From Pseudomonadota bacterium (GTDB lineage Bacteria; Pseudomonadota; Alphaproteobacteria; Caulobacterales; Caulobacteraceae), in contig JAEYNH010000132.1 in NCBI GenBank assembly GCA_023412655.1, positions 1 to 10,260 on the forward strand: DNA of 10,260 nucleotides. The letters run 5' to 3'. Positions 7,287 through 10,260 of this stretch are shown here, in pieces; the stretch's first letter is position 1, and every line of letters begins with the position of its first letter. The translations under genes were made by a program, and so were the position numbers. Below the pieces are notes generated by a model. The model saw nothing but the letters and a program-made list of their open reading frames with translations. It was not told the DNA's origin and made no database searches.

Positions 7287-8030
7287 TTAGCCGACCGGCG
7301 CCAGGTCCTCGGTGGGCCGGGCGGCGGGCGATTGGGGGCCGCTCGTGTCATCATTTGCGATCTGGACACGGGCGCCCGGAGCCCCGCAGAGCTGGCTCCA
7401 GAGCTGGCCGAACAGCTCGCGCACCTCGGCGGCGGCGGGTCCTGTGGGCTCCATTTCCAGCACCGAACGGGCCTGGGCGAAGGCGGTTTGGTAGATCACC
7501 CGCGAGCGCAGGGCGACGGGCGCCACCGGCAGGCTGGCGAAGCGCAAGGCCTCGAAAGCCTTCACCACTCCCGGCGGCTCCACCCCCGCCCGCGCGGGGG
7601 CGCACTGGTTGAGGACGATCAGCCCTTCGCGTCCCAGCCGGTGGATGACGGCCACCGAGAGCACGGCTGCGGCCAGGTCCAGATAGGTCGGCCGGGCCAC
7701 CGCCAGGCACAGATCGGCCACCTTCACCGCCTCGGCGACGTCGGCTTCCGGCGCGGCCGGGGTGTCGATGATGAGCAGCTCCACGCCCGCCCGCTCGCAG
7801 GCCTGGCGCAGGGCGAACAGCTTGGCGGCGCTGGTTTCGAACAGGACCGAGGCGGCTTCCTCGCGGCCCTTCAGCACCTCGCAGGCGCTGCGCATCGGGT
7901 CGGCGTCGGCCAGCACGGCCTTCACACCCATGGCCCGCGCCGCCAGGGTCAGGTTGACGGCGACCGTCGTCTTTCCTGCCCCGCCCTTGCGGGACATCAC
8001 GGCAAGCGTCTTCAACCTGGAACGTCCCAC
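7287..8030 (-). CDS. orphan ParA/MinD-family ATPase
   Basis: A cytoplasmic P-loop ATPase of the ParA (COG1192-like) family; relatives position DNA or protein cargo by ATP-driven dimerisation. 247 aa from GTG 8030. Deviant Walker A SRKGGAGKTT (13-22) has the signature K15 and catalytic K20; Walker A' is VLADADP (39-45); Walker B/switch is LLIIDTPA (85-92). The C-terminal helix region YQTAFAQARSVLEMEP resembles short single-domain ParA proteins. The last ~30 residues are polar and look disordered. There is no N-terminal HTH domain, and no ParB or centromere-like array is visible nearby, so it is an orphan rather than the chromosomal parAB system. It does not match what I remember of MipZ. A TTG at 8015 (giving MKTLAVMSRKGG) fits the family N-terminus at least as well as the GTG at 8030; neither has a strong Shine-Dalgarno site. 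The leader holds a DnaA box and a hairpin. Confidence 0.85.
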   Translation of the reverse strand: MGRSRLKTLAVMSRKGGAGKTTVAVNLTLAARAMGVKAVLADADPMRSACEVLKGREEAASVLFETSAAKLFALRQACERAGVELLIIDTPAAPEADVAEAVKVADLCLAVARPTYLDLAAAVLSVAVIHRLGREGLIVLNQCAPARAGVEPPGVVKAFEALRFASLPVAPVALRSRVIYQTAFAQARSVLEMEPTGPAAAEVRELFGQLWSQLCGAPGARVQIANDDTSGPQSPAARPTEDLAPVG

Positions 8031-8059
8031 ACCACGAACACCGGGGGCGTTCCTTAGCG

Positions 8060-8075
8060 GCCGCCCTCAGGCGGC
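8060..8075. other. inverted repeat in the leader of the ParA-family gene
   Basis: GCCGCC (8060-8065) and GGCGGC (8070-8075) are perfect 6-bp arms around the 4-nt centre CTCA. It lies 29 bp upstream of the GTG start of the ParA-family gene and could fold in its 5' leader RNA. No T-run follows on either strand, so it is not an obvious terminator. In DNA this GC-rich, a short perfect GC stem can arise by chance. Confidence 0.35.
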
Positions 8076-8091
8076 GCTATCTGCGCACATC

Positions 8092-8100
8092 TTATCCACA
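8092..8100 (+). promoter_or_regulatory. perfect consensus DnaA box
   Basis: TTATCCACA on the plus strand is an exact match to the high-affinity DnaA box. It lies between the small-protein terminator and the ParA-family gene, about 62 bp upstream of that gene's start. I saw no second box in the window. Fewer than 0.1 exact matches would be expected per 10 kb by chance, and less still at this G+C. Binding by DnaA is inferred from the consensus only. Confidence 0.55.
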
Positions 8101-8102
8101 GG

Positions 8103-8127
8103 GAAAAGAGGGCCCGGCGGGCCCTCT
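8103..8127 (-). terminator. rho-independent terminator of the small secreted protein gene
   Basis: On the minus strand the arms AGAGGGCCC and GGGCCCTCT (8127-8119 and 8115-8107) form a perfect 9-bp GC-rich stem with a 3-nt loop. The run TTTT follows, ending at 8104 with the last base of the arm, and then CCC. The stem begins 25 nt after the stop codon of the small gene (8155-8153). This is the only textbook intrinsic terminator I see in the window. Confidence 0.8.
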
Positions 8128-8152
8128 CCGTCTTCCGCTCGGCGGTCAGGCC

Positions 8153-8386
8153 CTACTGGCCGACCATCGGTCGGACGCGCTGGCTCTTTTCCAGGTTGTC
8201 GCGGTCTTCCTGCTTGCGGCGCTCCCACTCGCTCTTGGCGGCGCAGATCTTCTTCGGCAGGCGCGAGCCGGGCGCCGCCTCGTTCTTGCAGATCACCGGG
8301 TCCTTCTCGGCCGCATCCGTCTGCGCGGCGGCGGCAGGCGCGGCCTGGACCATCAGCAGGCTCGCGGCCAGCATCGAAACGATCAT
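8153..8386 (-). CDS. small secreted/periplasmic protein of unknown function, two conserved cysteines
   Basis: 77 aa from ATG 8386-8384. The start is supported by GGGGA (8393-8397) 6 nt upstream; an in-frame TTG at 8401 overlaps that site and is rejected. Residues ~1-21 (MIVSMLAASLLMVQAAPAAAA) are a signal peptide with a likely Ala-X-Ala cleavage near residue 20. The mature part is ~56 aa: a polar start, then ICKNEAAPGSRLPKKICAAK, then EWERRKQEDRDNLEKSQR. The pattern (Cys, ~6 residues, GSR, ~5 residues, Cys, then Glu-Trp and a charged helix) is shared by small hypothetical proteins of Caulobacter and sphingomonads, as far as I remember. The two cysteines could form a periplasmic disulfide. The gene has its own promoter-like sequence and a strong terminator, so it appears to be monocistronic. 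Function unknown. Confidence 0.8.
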   Translation of the reverse strand: MIVSMLAASLLMVQAAPAAAAQTDAAEKDPVICKNEAAPGSRLPKKICAAKSEWERRKQEDRDNLEKSQRVRPMVGQ

Positions 8387-8416
8387 GTCACTTCCCCACA
8401 ACAGAAACGCGAACTC

Positions 8417-8445
8417 ACGATAGCCGAACGCAAGTTGCGTAACAA
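8417..8445 (-). promoter_or_regulatory. candidate promoter of the small secreted protein gene, with a palindrome in the spacer
   Basis: On the minus strand, TTGTTA (8445-8440) and TATCGT (8422-8417) are separated by exactly 17 bp, each matching 4 of 6 bases of the housekeeping consensus. A 13-bp palindrome, ACGCAAGTTGCGT (8428-8440, plus strand; 6-bp arms, 1-nt centre), lies in the spacer and touches the -35 box, where a repressor could act. The -10 box is 30 bp upstream of the start codon. Alphaproteobacterial promoters are hard to call by eye, so this is tentative. Confidence 0.4.
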
Positions 8446-8461
8446 TGCTACCCGCGCACGC

Positions 8462-9232
8462 CTAGTCGGCGGGGATCTCCCGGGCGCCGGACACACCGGC
8501 CGTCTCCAGGGCGGCGATCAGCTCGGCCACCACCGCGGCGACCTCGTCCGGATCGCGCCCGCGCAGCACCAGGTTCGAGCCGTAGCCTTCCGGGGTGAAG
8601 TAGGGATAGCTGCCCAGCGACATGCCGGGATGGGCCTTGGCCACCGCCTCCAGCGGGGCGGCCAGCGTCCCCTCGCCCGAGCCCTCCACCCGCACCGTGC
8701 GCGACACCACCGGCCGCCCGCCGCGCAGCCGCGGGCCCACGTCCTCCAGCATCCCGCGCATGATCTGCGGCACGCCCGCCAGGACGAAGACGTTGCCGAT
8801 GGCGAAGCCCGGCGGGCCCTGCACCGGGTTCTTCACCAGGGTTCCGCCCACCGGCACCCGGGCCATCCGCCGGCGCGCGGCGTTCAGCTGGTCGCCAAAG
8901 CGGCCCTCCAGCAGGGCGATGATCTCGGGATGCTCCTCCAGCGGCAGGCCGAACGCCGCCGCCACCGCATCGGCGGTGATGTCGTCGTGGGTGGGGCCGA
9001 TGCCGCCGGTGGTGATCACATAGTCGTAGCGCGAGCGCAGGGCGTTCAGCGCGTCCACGATCTCCTGCAGCACGTCGGGCACCGTCCGCGCCTCGGCCAC
9101 GTCGATCCCCAGGACGCCCAGGTACCTGGCGATGTCCCGCAGGTTGGTGTCCTGCGTCCGCCCCGACAGGATCTCGTCGCCGATGATCAGCACCGCGGCG
9201 GTGACCTGCCCTTCGTCCTGCTCGCTCGCCAT
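8462..9232 (-). CDS. CinA N-terminal-type protein (MoaB/MogA-like molybdopterin-binding fold), short form
   Basis: 256 aa, starting at ATG 9232-9230; a modest GAGG lies 8 nt upstream. It matches the N-terminal domain of CinA (COG1058, competence/damage-inducible protein A): IIGDEILSGRTQDTN (16-30), VITTGGIGPTHDDIT (72-86) and NVFVLAGVPQIMRGM. The first ~170 residues form the MoaB-like fold and the remainder a second alpha/beta region (MSLGSYPYFTPEGYGSNLVLRG). Full CinA proteins of ~410 aa add a C-terminal nicotinamide-nucleotide amidase domain (CinA_C), which is absent here. The N-terminal domain of related CinA proteins has ADP-ribose pyrophosphatase activity, so a nucleotide-recycling role is possible but not shown. 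Names such as molybdopterin-binding protein are often applied to this short form; involvement in competence is not implied. It is divergent from sfsA across a 60-bp spacer. Confidence 0.88.
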   Translation of the reverse strand: MASEQDEGQVTAAVLIIGDEILSGRTQDTNLRDIARYLGVLGIDVAEARTVPDVLQEIVDALNALRSRYDYVITTGGIGPTHDDITADAVAAAFGLPLEEHPEIIALLEGRFGDQLNAARRRMARVPVGGTLVKNPVQGPPGFAIGNVFVLAGVPQIMRGMLEDVGPRLRGGRPVVSRTVRVEGSGEGTLAAPLEAVAKAHPGMSLGSYPYFTPEGYGSNLVLRGRDPDEVAAVVAELIAALETAGVSGAREIPAD

Positions 9233-9292
9233 CCGCCGCGCCTCGTCCTACATGCCTGCCCGCATCATTCGAGAACCGGACTAAAGCCTTCC
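9233..9292. promoter_or_regulatory. divergent spacer between cinA-type gene and sfsA
   Basis: These 60 bp must carry the promoters of both divergent genes unless those lie inside the coding regions. I see no clear -35/-10 pair on either strand and no dyad worth naming. The region is less G+C-rich than its flanks (CATTCGAGAACCGGACTAAA lies in it), which is consistent with promoter function but not proof. Confidence 0.3.
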
Positions 9293-10012
9293 ATGGACTT
9301 CCCGCAACCGCTCGTCCGCGGCCGCCTCGTGCAGCGCTACAAGCGTTTCCTCGCCGACGTGGTTCTGGACGACGGCACGGCGCTGACCGCCCACTGCCCC
9401 AATCCGGGGGCCATGCTGGGCCTGAACACCCCCGGCTACACCTGCTGGCTCTCCAGGTCCGACGACCCCAAGCGCAAGCTGCCCTACACCCTCGAACTGA
9501 TGGAGGCCGACGGCGGCCTCGTGGGGATCAACACCCTGCACCCCAACCGCCTGGTGGCCGAGGCCCTGGCGGCCGGCGCCATCCCGGAACTCGCCGGCTA
9601 CGCCGTCCATCGCCGCGAGGTGAAGTACGGCCAGGCCAGCCGCGTGGACTTCCTGCTCGAGCATCCCGACCGCCCGCGCTGCTGGCTTGAGATCAAGAAC
9701 GTCCACCTGATGCGCCAGCCCGGGCTGGCCGAATTCCCCGACTGCGTGGCCGCGCGCTCGACGAAGCACCTGCGCGAACTGGCCGAGATGGTCCGCCAGG
9801 GCGACCGCGCCGTGGCCCTGTTCGTGGTCCAGCGCACCGACTGCGACCGCTTCGCCCCCGCTGCCGACTGCGACCCCAAGTTCGCCGCCGCCCTGGCAGA
9901 AGTCGCCGACGCCGGCGTCGAGGTGCTGGTCTATGGGTGCGAGATCGATCCTGGCCGGGTGCGCCTTACCCGGCCGATGCCGTGGATGCGCCAGACCGGC
10001 GTCCCCGGCTAG
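9293..10012 (+). CDS. sfsA: SfsA family protein (sugar fermentation stimulation protein homologue; PD-(D/E)XK-like nuclease fold)
   Basis: 239 aa, the normal length for SfsA. The frame is open far upstream across the antisense of cinA; ATG 9293 is chosen because the protein begins there with the family N-terminus (MDFPQPLVRGRLVQRYKRFLADV). Conserved marks are CPNPGAM (35-41), GINTLHPNRLVAEAL (78-92), RVDFLL (117-122), WLEIKNVHL (131-139), FPDCVAARSTKHLREL (148-163), DRFAPAADCDPKFAAAL (185-201) and VEVLVYGCEID (209-219). D119 and E133-x-K135 fit a PD-(D/E)XK active site. E. coli SfsA is reported to bind DNA and affect maltose metabolism; the biochemical role in alphaproteobacteria is not established. 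The Shine-Dalgarno site is weak. The gene is convergent with the right-edge gene, the stops sharing one CTAG (10009-10012). Confidence 0.93.
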   Translation: MDFPQPLVRGRLVQRYKRFLADVVLDDGTALTAHCPNPGAMLGLNTPGYTCWLSRSDDPKRKLPYTLELMEADGGLVGINTLHPNRLVAEALAAGAIPELAGYAVHRREVKYGQASRVDFLLEHPDRPRCWLEIKNVHLMRQPGLAEFPDCVAARSTKHLRELAEMVRQGDRAVALFVVQRTDCDRFAPAADCDPKFAAALAEVADAGVEVLVYGCEIDPGRVRLTRPMPWMRQTGVPG

Positions 10013-10260
10013 ATCCGGCTCCAGCCGGCGCAACCGGCCGGGCCGCCGGCGCCGCTGACCAGCAGGGCGCCCCGGGCATAGAGCCCCCAGCCGGCGTCCG
10101 GCAGTTCGGCCACGGCCACCCGCCCGCCGGCGTCCAGCCACACCACCCGCGCCCCCGCCTGCGCCAGGGCCGCCATCACCGCCCCGTCCGGCAGGTCCTG
10201 GCGGAACACCACCGTGGTGAAGGCCTGGTCCCGGGGCGGCTGCAGCGCCCAGCCGCCGGC
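10009..10260 (-). CDS. hypothetical protein, C-terminal part (enters from the right edge)
   Basis: The frame is open from the window edge to TAG at 10011-10009, giving 83 visible residues. Two consecutive GTG codons at 10212 and 10209 could start a 67- or 66-aa protein, but neither has a Shine-Dalgarno site. The residues before them (GGWALQPPRDQAFTT) continue the same composition, so the gene probably starts outside the window. The visible part includes RQDLPDGAVMAALAQAG, ARVVWLDAGGRVAVAEL and GWGLYARGALLVSG, which suggests a small soluble alpha/beta domain with alternating hydrophobic strands. I do not recognise a family. It is convergent with sfsA, and the stop codons overlap on the same CTAG. 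Confidence 0.55.
   Translation of the reverse strand, partial: AGGWALQPPRDQAFTTVVFRQDLPDGAVMAALAQAGARVVWLDAGGRVAVAELPDAGWGLYARGALLVSGAGGPAGCAGWSRI

Noticed and set aside
7287..8100. Chromosomal origin/parABS locus suggested by a ParA gene plus a DnaA box
   Set aside because: There is only one box, no AT-rich unwinding element, no parB, gidA/gidB, dnaA or dnaN, and no parS-like 16-mer, so an origin is not supported.
8196..8423. 75-aa plus-strand frame opposite the small secreted protein gene
   Set aside because: Antisense to a gene with a good Shine-Dalgarno site, signal peptide, promoter and terminator; it has no such signals itself.
8435..9292. In-frame extension of sfsA upstream of 9293
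   Set aside because: It is antisense to the cinA-type gene. SfsA homology begins exactly at ATG 9293 and the upstream product is low-complexity.

Overview
The window is about 70% G+C with almost no intergenic space. Codons are strongly G/C-ended, and Shine-Dalgarno sites are short and purine-rich. The families present (hydrolytic PurU, an OqxB/MexF-like RND pair, a short CinA, SfsA, an orphan ParA ATPase and a small secreted protein typical of Caulobacter and sphingomonads) point to an alphaproteobacterium, most likely Caulobacteraceae. That placement is inferred from family resemblance and composition, not from a marker gene. The region reads as chromosomal core or near-core DNA. I saw no tRNA, rRNA, insertion sequence, phage gene or CRISPR array.

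Layout from left to right. (1) The N-terminal part of an unknown single-pass membrane protein (minus strand) runs off the left edge. (2) purU, formyltetrahydrofolate deformylase, is on the plus strand, divergent from gene 1. (3) A minus-strand block from 7133 down to 1113 encodes a lipoprotein periplasmic adaptor, an RND permease, a short-chain dehydrogenase and a TauE/SafE-type transporter. The adaptor and permease are 6 nt apart and clearly co-transcribed. The last two follow in the same direction with short gaps and may be read-through members or a separate unit. (4) Upstream of that block, also on the minus strand, lies an orphan ParA-family ATPase. The 147 bp between it and the adaptor is rich in dyad symmetry. 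(5) A small secreted protein gene (8153-8386) has its own recognisable promoter and a textbook rho-independent terminator. Just past that terminator, in the leader of the ParA gene, is a perfect consensus DnaA box. (6) A short cinA-type gene (minus) and sfsA (plus) diverge from a 60-bp spacer. (7) The C-terminal part of an unrecognised protein (minus) enters from the right edge, convergent with sfsA.

Functionally, the adaptor and permease would form two parts of a tripartite efflux pump. The outer-membrane channel is not encoded here and must be supplied from elsewhere. PurU releases formate and THF from 10-formyl-THF, balancing one-carbon pools. The other genes are single-gene functions. I do not see evidence for a new multi-gene system. 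The points most worth a second look are the DnaA box in front of the orphan ParA gene, a probable CTG start codon for the TauE/SafE transporter, the dyad cluster in front of the efflux operon, and the self-contained small secreted protein gene with a palindrome inside its promoter.
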